Assembly: GCF_014197435.1 (NCBI RefSeq)
Contig: NZ_JACIFP010000001.1
Coordinates: 1,302,001-1,366,000 of the forward strand
Direction of reading: 5' to 3'
Origin: Gordonia humi
Lineage (GTDB): Bacteria > Actinomycetota > Actinomycetes > Mycobacteriales > Mycobacteriaceae
Length of the DNA stretch: 64,000 bases
Shown here one piece after another: positions 36,823-45,157 of this stretch. A model generated the notes under the pieces. The model was not told where the DNA came from. It did no database searches and was given only the letters and a program-made list of their open reading frames with translations. Position numbers and translations under genes: made by a program. Positions within the stretch are counted from its first letter, which is position 1, and each line of letters starts with the position of its first letter.

Positions 36823-37380
36823 TCAGGTCTCCGGCCACCCCGGCAGGTGCTCCTCCGGCGTCACCCGTGCCGCGTTGAGGAACCCGGCCAGCATCCGATA
36901 GAGGCCGACGAGCATGGTGAGTTCGATGATCTCGTCCCGGTCGAGGAACTCGGCGACGGCGTTCCACGTCGTCTCGGAGACGTCGACGTCGGCGAGAAGC
37001 TCGTCGGTGAACGTCAACAGTCGGGCGTCCCGGTTCGACCAGCCGTTCACGGGGGCTGTGGCCAGCCGTGCGATCTCGTCGTCGGTGACGCCCGCTTCCC
37101 GGCCGATCAGCACGTGCTGACCCCACTCGTACACCGAGTCGGTGCGCCATGCGGTCCGCAGGATGACGATCTCGCGGTCGCGTTCCGGCAGCAGCCCGTG
37201 AGCGAGGAACATTCCGCCGAGCACGTTGAAACGCTTGAGCAGTCTCGGGTGGTTCGCCAATGTGCGGAAGACGGCGAACGCCTGTCCGTCGGGACCGACG
37301 AGCGTCTTCGCAAGGGTCTCGGCGACCTCGGGGGACGGATCGGTGACCGCCGGAATTCGTTGTGATGCGGTGTCGGACAT
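36823..37380 (-). CDS. Carboxymuconolactone decarboxylase / AhpD-like protein
   Basis: The 185-residue all-helical protein has the CMD-fold run REIVILRTAWRTDSVYEWGQHVLIGREAGVTDDEI near residues 69-103. The CxxC pair of true AhpD peroxidase partners is absent; the position reads SVYEWGQH, so it is a non-redox CMD-type member of unknown substrate. GGAG lies six bases before the ATG. It stands alone between convergent and divergent neighbours. Confidence 0.8.
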   Translation of the reverse strand: MSDTASQRIPAVTDPSPEVAETLAKTLVGPDGQAFAVFRTLANHPRLLKRFNVLGGMFLAHGLLPERDREIVILRTAWRTDSVYEWGQHVLIGREAGVTDDEIARLATAPVNGWSNRDARLLTFTDELLADVDVSETTWNAVAEFLDRDEIIELTMLVGLYRMLAGFLNAARVTPEEHLPGWPET

Positions 37381-37547
37381 CGGTTCTCCAGTCGAATAGG
37401 TCGAAGACGGGTGCCACCGCAGGGTACGGGCAGTGTGCGCACCACGGTGTCGTTCGGCGGCGGCGTCGATCTCCCGATTGATGCCGTATCCGGCACAATA
37501 TCGCGCTTGGCTGTCGGTCGCGGCGGCTGATCTCGGCGGTTCACCGA

Positions 37548-37553
37548 TATGCT
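37548..37553 (+). promoter_or_regulatory. -10 hexamer for the AI-2E-type permease gene
   Basis: TATGCT, seven bases before GTG 37561, overlaps an in-frame upstream ATG. It argues that the GTG is the true, leaderless start. Confidence 0.4.
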
Positions 37554-37560
37554 CAGCGTC

Positions 37561-38739
37561 GTGCCTGGAGAATCCGAACATTCCGACGAGCCGCGTCGAC
37601 TGACCCTGCGCGAAGAAGACGATGCGAAAGTCTCGCCGGGCGTTCGCGCAACCGCCGCGTGGACCTGGCGTCTGCTCGTCATCGGATTCGGCGTGGTGGT
37701 GCTGGGACGGCTGTTCCTGCACTTCGAGGACGTGCTGTTCCCGGTCATGTTGTCTCTCCTGTTCACCGCGATGCTGCGCCCGCCGACGGAGTGGGCCATC
37801 GCCCGCGGCGTACCGCGCGTCGTCGCCGTTCTGACCTCGGTCCTCGCCGTGATCGTGGTGGTCGTCGGCCTCCTCGCATTCGCCGTGCAGCAGGGAGTCG
37901 CATCCGGCCCCGAACTCGTATCCGAGTTCACCGACACGGTCAACGACGCTCGGCAGTGGCTGACCGACAGCGGACTGCCGATCAGCGAGGACACCATCAG
38001 TACGGTGTCCACCGACTTGATCAACTGGGCCAAGAGCAATGAGGCCGCGCTCGCGAACAGGGCGCTCGGCACCGCCGAGTTCGGTGCGAAGCTCGGCACC
38101 GGCGTCCTGCTGACCCTGTTCCTGCTGATCTTCTTCCTGTACGACGGCCACCGCCTGTGGCGGTACGTGACCAGACTCGTCCCGGAGGGAAGTCGCGATC
38201 GCGTTCGCGGAGCCTCCGCGGCGGGATTCAGGACCCTCGAGGCCTATGTCCGGGCGACGGTCATCGTCGCCGCCATCGACGCCGCGGTGATCGGAGTGGG
38301 GCTCTGGATCCTCGGCGTTCCACTCGCGTTGCCGCTGGTCCTGGTGATCTTCTTCGGATCGTTCATTCCGATCGTGGGCTCGTTCGTGTCCGGGACCCTC
38401 GCTGTCGTCGTCACCCTGACGACGCAGGGCCTGCTCCACGCCGTCATCGTGCTGGCGATCCTGGTGTTCGTGATGGCCTTCGAAGGACACGTGCTGCAGC
38501 CGTTCGTCCTCGGGCATTCGGTGAAACTTCATCCCGTCGCGGTGATCGTGGCGATCGCGCTGGGCATCTCCGTGGCGGGCATCGTCGGCGGTCTGCTCGC
38601 CGTCCCGGTCGTCGCCTTCCTCGACACGGCGTTCACCTGGTACCCGGGCAAGGCCGCGCCGCCGGCCAAGGAGAGTCGATTCACGAAGTGGATGCGCGGG
38701 TGGCTGGGGCTGCGTCACCGGGTCCCGTCGTCGGAGTGA
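37561..38739 (+). CDS. AI-2E family transporter (PerM/YdiK-like)
   Basis: The 392-residue membrane protein has two helices near the N-terminus, a helix pair, a soluble segment (about 125-165), and four C-terminal helices. It carries the family hallmark FGSFIPIVGSFVSGTLAVVVTL and GHVLQPFVLGHSVKLHPVAVI near residues 255-330. The C-terminal tail is basic. Members range from autoinducer-2 exporters to Na/H antiporters, so the substrate is open. I chose GTG 37561 because TATGCT lies seven bases upstream; an in-frame ATG four codons earlier is the alternative. Confidence 0.87.
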   Translation: MPGESEHSDEPRRLTLREEDDAKVSPGVRATAAWTWRLLVIGFGVVVLGRLFLHFEDVLFPVMLSLLFTAMLRPPTEWAIARGVPRVVAVLTSVLAVIVVVVGLLAFAVQQGVASGPELVSEFTDTVNDARQWLTDSGLPISEDTISTVSTDLINWAKSNEAALANRALGTAEFGAKLGTGVLLTLFLLIFFLYDGHRLWRYVTRLVPEGSRDRVRGASAAGFRTLEAYVRATVIVAAIDAAVIGVGLWILGVPLALPLVLVIFFGSFIPIVGSFVSGTLAVVVTLTTQGLLHAVIVLAILVFVMAFEGHVLQPFVLGHSVKLHPVAVIVAIALGISVAGIVGGLLAVPVVAFLDTAFTWYPGKAAPPAKESRFTKWMRGWLGLRHRVPSSE

Positions 38740-38793
38740 TGTGGCACTCGCGGCATCGTGCTCGGTTCTGACGGGCTGCGCGCGAGCGCACCG

Positions 38794-39486
38794 TCATGGT
38801 GCCCGATTGGGCGGAATGTGCGGCGGTGCCGACGTCGCGCGGGAACGCAACGCGATCCCGCGCGCGACGGCCAGTGCCGCCGATACCACGATCAGCACGA
38901 CGATGATCGTCGCCGTCCACGTGGACTCCGTCGTCGTGAAGCCGAGACACCAGGCGGTGCCCGTCCCGGCGGCGGTCGCCAGCGCACCCCCGACGACCAG
39001 CATCCATGCCGACGCGAGGACGGTCGGGCGGATCAGATCGTCGTCGGAGGCGCGCAGCACGGCGGCGACCATCGCCAACGACAGGAGATAGGCGAGGAGT
39101 CCGCATCCGGCGTACATGGCCAGTACCACCGTAGTGCCCGGAACGTCGTCGAACACGCCGCCGAATGCGACGCCGACGCCCAGGCCGACGCCGACCGCCG
39201 CGCCGACCAGACCGGCGGCGACGACCCTCGTGATCCGGTTCTGAGGCGGTCCGGCGGTCACCACGCCTGCGAGTCGCAGGGCCGCACCGACCATGCCGCC
39301 GACCACGACCCCGATCAGCGCGGTGTTCAGCACCGGCCGCTCGAGGCCGAGGCCGGCCGAGTCCACCACCCGCGAGGTCATCGGGGTGTACGCCGTCCAG
39401 CCCAGCGAAGATCCGCCGTCTACGACGGCTGTCGCCAGGACCGCCAGTAGTCCGCCGAACAGGGCGAAACCGAGAGTCTGCTTCAT
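38794..39486 (-). CDS. Hypothetical membrane protein
   Basis: The 230-residue product has six to seven hydrophobic helices (for example LGFALFGGLLAVLATAVVDG, NTALIGVVVGGMVGAALRLAG and VVAAGLVGAAVGVGLGVGVA) separated by short loops, and an Arg/Pro-rich tail. I do not recognise the family and see no catalytic motif. The ATG of MKQTLGF is chosen because hydrophobic coding begins there; an in-frame ATG three codons upstream is possible. The following 150 bases hold only the tRNA terminator. Confidence 0.55.
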   Translation of the reverse strand: MKQTLGFALFGGLLAVLATAVVDGGSSLGWTAYTPMTSRVVDSAGLGLERPVLNTALIGVVVGGMVGAALRLAGVVTAGPPQNRITRVVAAGLVGAAVGVGLGVGVAFGGVFDDVPGTTVVLAMYAGCGLLAYLLSLAMVAAVLRASDDDLIRPTVLASAWMLVVGGALATAAGTGTAWCLGFTTTESTWTATIIVVLIVVSAALAVARGIALRSRATSAPPHIPPNRAP

Positions 39487-39591
39487 GCAGGACATCCTGG
39501 CATTCCGCCGAACGGAGTATCGGGGAATGGGCATGTGGCGGGTGGACCAACCCCGTGCTTCGCTCCCCCGGAGAATCCGCTGTGCTCGATA

Positions 39592-39636
39592 CTGACTGAG
39601 CCCCATCCCTCGTTCATCGGGATGGGGCTCAGTCAG
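39592..39636 (-). terminator. tRNA-Ser terminator hairpin
   Basis: A perfect 18-base stem (CTGACTGAGCCCCATCCC and its complement) with a 9-base loop begins one base after the tRNA CCA end. There is no T-run after it, so termination may rely on the stem alone. Confidence 0.75.
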
Positions 39637-39637
39637 G

Positions 39638-39726
39638 TGGCGGAGGATAGGGGATTCGAACCCCTGAGGGCTGTTAACCCAACCCGCGTTCCAGGCGAGC
39701 GCCATAGGCCACTAGGCGAATCCTCC
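39638..39726 (-). tRNA. tRNA-Ser (anticodon GGA)
   Basis: The minus strand folds into an 89-base class II tRNA. The acceptor stem GGAGGAT pairs with ATCCTCC before G-CCA, which is encoded. The anticodon stem CTCGC/GCGGG holds the loop CTGGAAC with anticodon GGA (plus-strand bases 39690-39692). A long variable arm (TTGGGTTAACAGCCCTC) and the T arm GGGGTTCGAATCCCC follow. The long variable arm confirms serine. Confidence 0.95.
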
Positions 39727-39736
39727 AACACGAAGA

Positions 39737-39790
39737 ATGCTAACCGGTCCCGGCTACCGATCACAAAACGGGACCGCTACACTGGTCTAC
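39737..39790. promoter_or_regulatory. Divergent promoters of tRNA-Ser and the SRP RNA
   Basis: For the tRNA (minus strand), TTGTGA (39761-39766) and TAGCAT (39737-39742) are 18 bases apart. For the SRP RNA (plus strand), TACACT (39778-39783) ends seven bases before the RNA's first base. Confidence 0.55.
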
Positions 39791-39876
39791 GGATCCCGCG
39801 CGGCGTGCATCCTGTGAACTCCCCCAGGGCCGGAAGGCAGCAAGGGTCAACGGGCTCTCTCGGGTGCGCGGGATCC
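39791..39876 (+). ncRNA. ffs: Signal recognition particle RNA (4.5S type)
   Basis: The 86-base RNA closes with GGATCCCGCGC at the 5' end pairing to GCGCGGGATCC at the 3' end. It contains the universal SRP core (helix 8): GTGAACTCCCCCAGGGCCGG, then AAGGCAGCAAGGGTCAACGG. A T-rich tract (TCTTTTCTT) follows directly as terminator. This is the short bacterial form without an Alu domain. Confidence 0.95.
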
Positions 39877-39942
39877 TCTTTTCTTGCCAGGCGTATACAA
39901 GCTGCAGCCGGCACGCGCCGGAGCTGCGCGAGAGGTTCCACG

Positions 39943-41214
39943 TTGAACTTTCACTCGATGAGTGTCGAAGAACTCCGCACCATCCGTACCGATCTGCAGA
40001 AGCGTTACGACGCGCTGTGTGCAGCAGGCCTGAAGCTCGACCTCACCCGCGGCAAGCCCGGCGCAGACCAGCTCGACCTGTCCGCGCCCATGCTGTCCCT
40101 CCCCGGCGACGATTACATCAGCCCGAGCGGCACGGACTGCCGCAACTACGGCGGAGTCACCGGTCTGCCCGAACTCCGCGCGATCTTCGGTGAGATGTTC
40201 GCCACCGGAGCCGAGCGCACCATCGCCCTCGGCAACGCCAGCCTCCAGGTGATGCACGACATCATCGTGTTCTCTCTCCTGCACGGCAACGTCGACTCCG
40301 AGAAGCCTTGGGGCGCACAGCCGATCAAGTTCCTGTGCCCGGTCCCCGGATACGACCGGCACTTCGGGATCACCGAGAAGTACGGCATCGAGATGATCAA
40401 CATCGCGATGAACCCCAACGGCCCCGATGTCGACGCCTGCGCGCAGCTGCTGGCCGACGATCCGAGCATCAAGGGCATGTGGCTGGTCCCCACCTACTCC
40501 AACCCGACCGGGTACACCGTCACCGACGACGTCGCGCGCCGCCTGCTCGCGCTCGACGCCGCTGCCGACTTCCGCGTCTTCTGGGACAACGCCTACGCCG
40601 TTCACACCCTCGTCGACGCCGCGCCGGCACCGCTGCCGATCCTCGACATGGCCGAGGAGGCCGGTCACCAGAACCGCGTGTACGTGTTCGGATCCACCAG
40701 CAAGATCACCTTCGCCGGAGCAGGCGTCGCAGCGCTGGCCTCGTCGCAGGCCAACCTCGACTGGTTCACTCGCAACATCTCCGCCGCCACCATCGGCCCC
40801 GACAAGATCAATCAGTTGCGCCACGTGCAGTTCCTGCGCGACGCCGACGGCGTCCGTGCCCACATGGCGCGTCACCGCGAGATCATCGCCCCCAAATTCC
40901 AGCTCGTCCTCGACATCCTCGAAGACCGCATGGGCGACGCGAAGATCGCGTCGTGGACGAGCCCCGAAGGCGGCTACTTCATCAGCCTCGACGTGGTCGA
41001 CGGAACCGCGGCGCGCACCATCGCACTCGCCAAGGACGCTGGAATCGCGCTCACCGCGGCCGGTTCGGCGTTCCCGTACAAGACCGACCCGCACGACCGG
41101 AACATCCGTATCGCACCGACCTTCCCCACGACCGATGAACTGCGCACCGCGATGGACGGTGTCGCGACCTGTGCGCTGCTGAGCGCGACCGAGGTCCTGC
41201 TCGACGCGCAGTAG
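39943..41214 (+). CDS. aspT: Aspartate aminotransferase (Rv3722c type)
   Basis: The 423-residue PLP enzyme corresponds to M. tuberculosis Rv3722c, the main aspartate aminotransferase of mycobacteria (structural class Ig). The run LDLTRGKPGADQLDLSAPML opens the fold, FWDNAYAVHT supplies the PLP-binding Asn and Tyr, and GSTSKITFAGAGV contains the PLP lysine. It ends with IRIAPTFPTTDEL. I chose TTG 39943: AGAGG lies seven bases upstream and the residues MNFHSMSVEEL align with the mycobacterial start; ATG 39958 is the alternative. Confidence 0.9.
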   Translation: MNFHSMSVEELRTIRTDLQKRYDALCAAGLKLDLTRGKPGADQLDLSAPMLSLPGDDYISPSGTDCRNYGGVTGLPELRAIFGEMFATGAERTIALGNASLQVMHDIIVFSLLHGNVDSEKPWGAQPIKFLCPVPGYDRHFGITEKYGIEMINIAMNPNGPDVDACAQLLADDPSIKGMWLVPTYSNPTGYTVTDDVARRLLALDAAADFRVFWDNAYAVHTLVDAAPAPLPILDMAEEAGHQNRVYVFGSTSKITFAGAGVAALASSQANLDWFTRNISAATIGPDKINQLRHVQFLRDADGVRAHMARHREIIAPKFQLVLDILEDRMGDAKIASWTSPEGGYFISLDVVDGTAARTIALAKDAGIALTAAGSAFPYKTDPHDRNIRIAPTFPTTDELRTAMDGVATCALLSATEVLLDAQ

Positions 41215-41223
41215 GCAGGCTAT

Positions 41224-42501
41224 GTGAAGCTCGAGCGCTCCACCCCGGCGGTCGTCGGGTTCCTCATCGCTGCCGCGTTGTCGCTGTGGCTGCAGAACAT
41301 CGTCATTCCGTACTCGACGCCGTACTGGGGACTGTTCGACAATTTCCTCGACCTCGACGTGTACCGGGCCGGGGCGCGAGTGGTGCTCGACGGCGGCAGC
41401 CTGTACGACGCGAAGCTTCTCGGCCAGATGGACTTCACCTACGCGCCGTTCTCGATGGTGCTGTTCATCCCGTTCGCGCTCATGTCCGCGCCGATCGCGC
41501 ACATCGTGTGGACGGCCGGGATCTTCGTCGCCCTCTACTTCGTGATAGTCCTCGCTTTCCGCAGCCTCGGTCACGAGACGACGTGGCGGCTCCGGGTCGT
41601 CGCGGCGTCGCTCGTGGCCGCGTCGACGCTGCTCGAACCGGTCCGGTCGACGATCTGGTTCGGGCAGATCAACGTGTTCCTGATGCTGCTGATCATCGCC
41701 GACCTCCTGCGTCCGGAAGGCAGTCGCCTGCGCGGTGTCGGTGCGGGCATCGCCGCGGGCATCAAGCTGACGCCGATGCTGTTCGCCGTCTACTACGCGG
41801 CCGTCCGCCAGTGGAAGACCGCCGTCGGCGTCGTCGCGGGCTTCGTCGCGTCCATCGTTCTGTTCTTCGTCCTCATGCCGGGATCGTCGTGGACGTTCTG
41901 GACCGACACGCTCTTCCAGTCCGACCGGGTGTCGTCGCCCAGGACCGTCGGAAACCAGTCGATCCGTGGCGCCATCGCCAACATCGCCGGGACCGAGAAT
42001 CCCAGTTCGCTCCTGTGGCTCGTGCTCGCGGCAGCCGTCCTGATCCTGACCCTCGCCGCCGCCGTCGTCGCGCATCGACGAGACCAGGAACTCCTCGCGC
42101 TCTCCCTCGTGGGCATGGCCTCCTGCGCGGTGTCGCCGGTCGCGTGGGGACATCACTGGGTGTGGGTCGTTCCGCTGTTCGTCGTGGCCGTCCACCACGT
42201 GATCGAGGGGGCGTCGGTGTGGCGGCGCGGCCTGATCGGAGTGCTCGCCGTGATCGGGTTCCTGGCGACGGCGGCGTGGACGACGCACCTGGCCTATCCG
42301 CTCTGGTACGCCAACCGCACCGTCGAAGAGGGATACTTCACCGGTCTGTTCTTCAAGGCCGGACCGTCGGTCCTCGGATGGTTCGCGGTGCAGCCGTACA
42401 ACCTGCTCCTCGTGGTCGCGGCGGTCGTCACACTCGTACTCTGTCGCCGCCGCCCCGAGACCACCGGTCCGCCCTCCGCGGCTGTCGGTGACCGCCGGTA
42501 G
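41224..42501 (+). CDS. GT87-family mannosyltransferase-like membrane protein
   Basis: The 425-residue protein has about ten membrane helices and the acidic external loop DNFLDLDVYRAGARVVLDGG near residue 40, where a polyprenyl-phosphate-mannose glycosyltransferase of the GT87/GT-C type carries its catalytic Asp. Later WGHHWVWVVPLF and the PxxWGHH pattern also match GT87. In mycobacteria these enzymes decorate phosphatidylinositol mannosides and lipoarabinomannan. The precise acceptor is unknown. The GTG start has no good ribosome site and follows aspT by 9 bases, so they may be co-translated. Confidence 0.8.
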   Translation: MKLERSTPAVVGFLIAAALSLWLQNIVIPYSTPYWGLFDNFLDLDVYRAGARVVLDGGSLYDAKLLGQMDFTYAPFSMVLFIPFALMSAPIAHIVWTAGIFVALYFVIVLAFRSLGHETTWRLRVVAASLVAASTLLEPVRSTIWFGQINVFLMLLIIADLLRPEGSRLRGVGAGIAAGIKLTPMLFAVYYAAVRQWKTAVGVVAGFVASIVLFFVLMPGSSWTFWTDTLFQSDRVSSPRTVGNQSIRGAIANIAGTENPSSLLWLVLAAAVLILTLAAAVVAHRRDQELLALSLVGMASCAVSPVAWGHHWVWVVPLFVVAVHHVIEGASVWRRGLIGVLAVIGFLATAAWTTHLAYPLWYANRTVEEGYFTGLFFKAGPSVLGWFAVQPYNLLLVVAAVVTLVLCRRRPETTGPPSAAVGDRR

Positions 42502-42510
42502 TGTGCACGT

Positions 42511-45051
42511 GTGGCCCTCTATCGCACGTACCGACCGGCGACCTTCGCCGAAGTCGTCGGCCAGGAACATGTCACCGATCCGCTGAGCCGTGCCCTCGAC
42601 TCCGGGCGCATCAACCACGCCTACCTGTTCTCCGGTCCGCGCGGCTGCGGTAAGACGTCGTCGGCACGCATCCTGGCCCGGTCGCTCAACTGCGAGCACG
42701 GGCCGACGTCCACCCCGTGCGGGACGTGCGCGTCGTGCGTCGCGCTCGCGCCCGGCGGACCGGGCAACCTCGACGTCGTCGAACTCGACGCCGCCAGCCA
42801 CGGCGGCGTCGACGACACCCGCGACCTGCGCGACCGCGCGTTCTACGCACCGGCCGAATCGCGCTACCGCGTGTTCATCATCGACGAGGCGCACATGGTG
42901 TCCTCGGCCGGCTTCAACGCGCTCCTGAAGATCGTCGAAGAGCCGCCCGAGCACCTGATCTTCATCTTCGCGACCACCGAGCCGGAGAAGGTGCTCACCA
43001 CCATCCGCTCGCGTACCCACCACTACCCGTTCCGGCTGCTCGCGCCGCCGGTGATGCGCGGACTCCTGGAAGGGATCTGCGCGCGCGAGGGCGTCGCCGT
43101 CGCACCCGAGGTGTACCCGCTGGTGATCCGCGCGGGCGGTGGTTCGCCGCGCGACTCGCTGAGCATCCTCGACCAGCTCCTCGCTGGAGCGGGCGACGAC
43201 GGCGTGACGTACGATCGCGCGCTCAGCCTCCTCGGCGTCACCGATTCGGCGCTCATCGACGCCGCGGTGGACGCACTCGCCGCCGGCGACGGCTCCGCGC
43301 TGTTCGGAGTCGTCGAGAGGGTCGTCGACGCCGGCCACGATCCGCGCCGGTTCGCCATCGACCTGCTTGACCGGTTCCGCGACCTGATCCTCCTGCAGGC
43401 GGTTCCCGACGCTGCCGAACGCGGCCTCGTCGAAGCCCCCGACGACCAGCTCACCCGTATGAAGGCCGTCGTCGAGTATCTCGGCGCAGGCACGCTGACC
43501 AGGTACGCGGAGGTCGCGCACGCCTCACTCGGCGAGATGCGCGGCACCACGTCGCCGCGGCTGCTTCTGGAAGTGATGTGCTCGCGGATGCTGCTTCCCG
43601 GGGTGTCGGCCGACGAGGCCGCGCTCCTGCAGCGCATCGAGACCCTCGAACGACGCCCAGCGGGCGCCGCACCCGCACCGTCCGCGTCGGCCGCGGCTCC
43701 GGCGACGGGTCCGTCCGGTCCGGCGGCCGCGCCTGCCGCCGAGCCCGAGGGACGGTTCGTCCGACCCTCGCAGCGTCGAGCCGCTGAGCAGGCCAAGGAA
43801 GTCCTCGCACAAGCGCAAGGCAAGGCGGAGCCGACACCCGAACCGGTGTCCGCCGCGGAACCGGACCAGGCGCGGACGCCCACTCCGGAGCCGACGTCCA
43901 CTCCTGAACCGAGGCCCGAAGCCGAACCCGCACCTGTAGCGCTGTCGGCGGAGCCCGTCCCGGCAGACGAGCCGGAGCCCGCCGCGGCCCCGGAACCGGA
44001 CTCCACGCAGATCCCTGACGAGGCGCCTGAGTCGGCTCCGTCCTCGGAGGCCGAACCCGCGTCGATCGCCGAGGCGGAGCCGACGCTGATTCCGGAACCT
44101 GAACCGGAACAGGAATCCGCGCCGTCGCCGGAGCCGCTCGCTGAGTCGGAGTCCGCGCCGAGCGCCGAATCGGCTCCCGCGCCGACACCCGAGCCCGCTC
44201 CGACCATGCGTCCGCCGGAGCCGACGGCGCCCGAGCCTCCGCGGCAGGCCCCGGCACCGCGGGAGGCGTCGCCGCAGGGCCGGGACGAGCCGCAGCGTCA
44301 GCCCGAGCTGCAGCGTCAGCCTGAGCCGCAGCGTCAGCCCGAGCTGCAGCGTCGGCCTGAGGCGTCGAAAGATCCGTACGACGACATCCCGTTGCCCGAC
44401 GAGCCTCCGATGGACGATGTGCCGCCGGAGCCGTACGACGCGCCGCGTCGTGCGCCGCAGCCGACGCCGGAACCCGAACCGGAGCCGGAGCCGGTCGCGG
44501 CAGGGCTGACCGCCGATGCGGTGACCACCCGCTGGCCCGACCTGCGTGCCGCCGTCCGCGCGCAGAGCACGGTGCTCGAGGCGATGCTGTCCGCGGCGGC
44601 GGTGTACGACGTTGCGGGCACGGAGATCATCCTCGGCCATCCGCACCAGGCTCTGGTCGGACGCCTCTCCGATGATCGTGGCATCCGGGCACTCACGGCG
44701 GCCGTCGTGGATGTCTTCGGTCCGGGGCACACCGTCCGCGTGGTGCACGCGTCACCGGACACCCCGCCGCCCGCGGCGAAGAAGGCCCCCGCGCCGGCCG
44801 CGGCCGCGGAGCCGGCGAAGCGGCAGACGTTCACTCGCCCGAGTCGGCCGCAGGCCGAGCGCGCCCCCGAACCGGAGCCCGAGCCGGAACCGGAACCTGA
44901 GCCGCTCACCGCTGACGAGGACCTGACCGACGCGGAACGCGACGAGATGGTCGCGCAGGCCCACGACGCGACGCCCGATCCTCGCCTGGACCCGCACCAG
45001 GTGGCCGTCGAGCTGATGAAGTCCGAGCTGGGTGCGCGCCCGCTGGAGTAG
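42511..45051 (+). CDS. dnaX: DNA polymerase III subunits gamma/tau
   Basis: The 846-residue clamp-loader ATPase has Walker A GPRGCGKTS at 42-50, the four-cysteine zinc site Cys61, Cys70, Cys73, Cys76, and IIDEAHMVSS as Walker B; AAA domains I-III occupy about 1-370. From about 380 to 690 the sequence is a very long Pro/Glu/Ala-rich linker with stuttering PEPEPE and repeated RQPE/LQRQPE units. A conserved tau-like domain follows (about 690-770) and then a second acidic tail. No slippery frameshift sequence is visible, so one long product is expected. Confidence 0.93.
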   Translation: MALYRTYRPATFAEVVGQEHVTDPLSRALDSGRINHAYLFSGPRGCGKTSSARILARSLNCEHGPTSTPCGTCASCVALAPGGPGNLDVVELDAASHGGVDDTRDLRDRAFYAPAESRYRVFIIDEAHMVSSAGFNALLKIVEEPPEHLIFIFATTEPEKVLTTIRSRTHHYPFRLLAPPVMRGLLEGICAREGVAVAPEVYPLVIRAGGGSPRDSLSILDQLLAGAGDDGVTYDRALSLLGVTDSALIDAAVDALAAGDGSALFGVVERVVDAGHDPRRFAIDLLDRFRDLILLQAVPDAAERGLVEAPDDQLTRMKAVVEYLGAGTLTRYAEVAHASLGEMRGTTSPRLLLEVMCSRMLLPGVSADEAALLQRIETLERRPAGAAPAPSASAAAPATGPSGPAAAPAAEPEGRFVRPSQRRAAEQAKEVLAQAQGKAEPTPEPVSAAEPDQARTPTPEPTSTPEPRPEAEPAPVALSAEPVPADEPEPAAAPEPDSTQIPDEAPESAPSSEAEPASIAEAEPTLIPEPEPEQESAPSPEPLAESESAPSAESAPAPTPEPAPTMRPPEPTAPEPPRQAPAPREASPQGRDEPQRQPELQRQPEPQRQPELQRRPEASKDPYDDIPLPDEPPMDDVPPEPYDAPRRAPQPTPEPEPEPEPVAAGLTADAVTTRWPDLRAAVRAQSTVLEAMLSAAAVYDVAGTEIILGHPHQALVGRLSDDRGIRALTAAVVDVFGPGHTVRVVHASPDTPPPAAKKAPAPAAAAEPAKRQTFTRPSRPQAERAPEPEPEPEPEPEPLTADEDLTDAERDEMVAQAHDATPDPRLDPHQVAVELMKSELGARPLE

Positions 45052-45076
45052 GCGGGGTCGGCCAGGACTGAGACGA

Positions 45077-45147
45077 CGAGACGCCTGAGGCGTCTGCTCC
45101 CGCACCACGTCAGACGTGGAGCGCGAACAGACGCCTCAGGCGTCTCG
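45077..45147. terminator. Nested hairpin structure between dnaX and the methyltransferase gene
   Basis: A 20-base arm (CGAGACGCCTGAGGCGTCTG at 45077-45096) recurs as its exact complement at 45128-45147. Each arm is itself a hairpin (AGACGCC/GGCGTCT), and between them lies a third hairpin (CCACGTC-a-GACGTGG). It serves as a strong bidirectional stop for convergent genes and looks like a repeated element. Confidence 0.65.
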
Positions 45148-45157
45148 CGTCAGTGTC

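Noticed and set aside
39847..43521. A 1224-codon open frame on the minus strand opposite aspT, the GT87 gene and dnaX
   Set aside because: It mirrors three well-supported genes, has no family resemblance and no ribosome site; long antisense frames are normal at this GC content.
42511..45051. Programmed frameshift in dnaX to make a short gamma subunit
   Set aside because: No A-rich slippery heptamer or following hairpin is visible where the shift would be needed.
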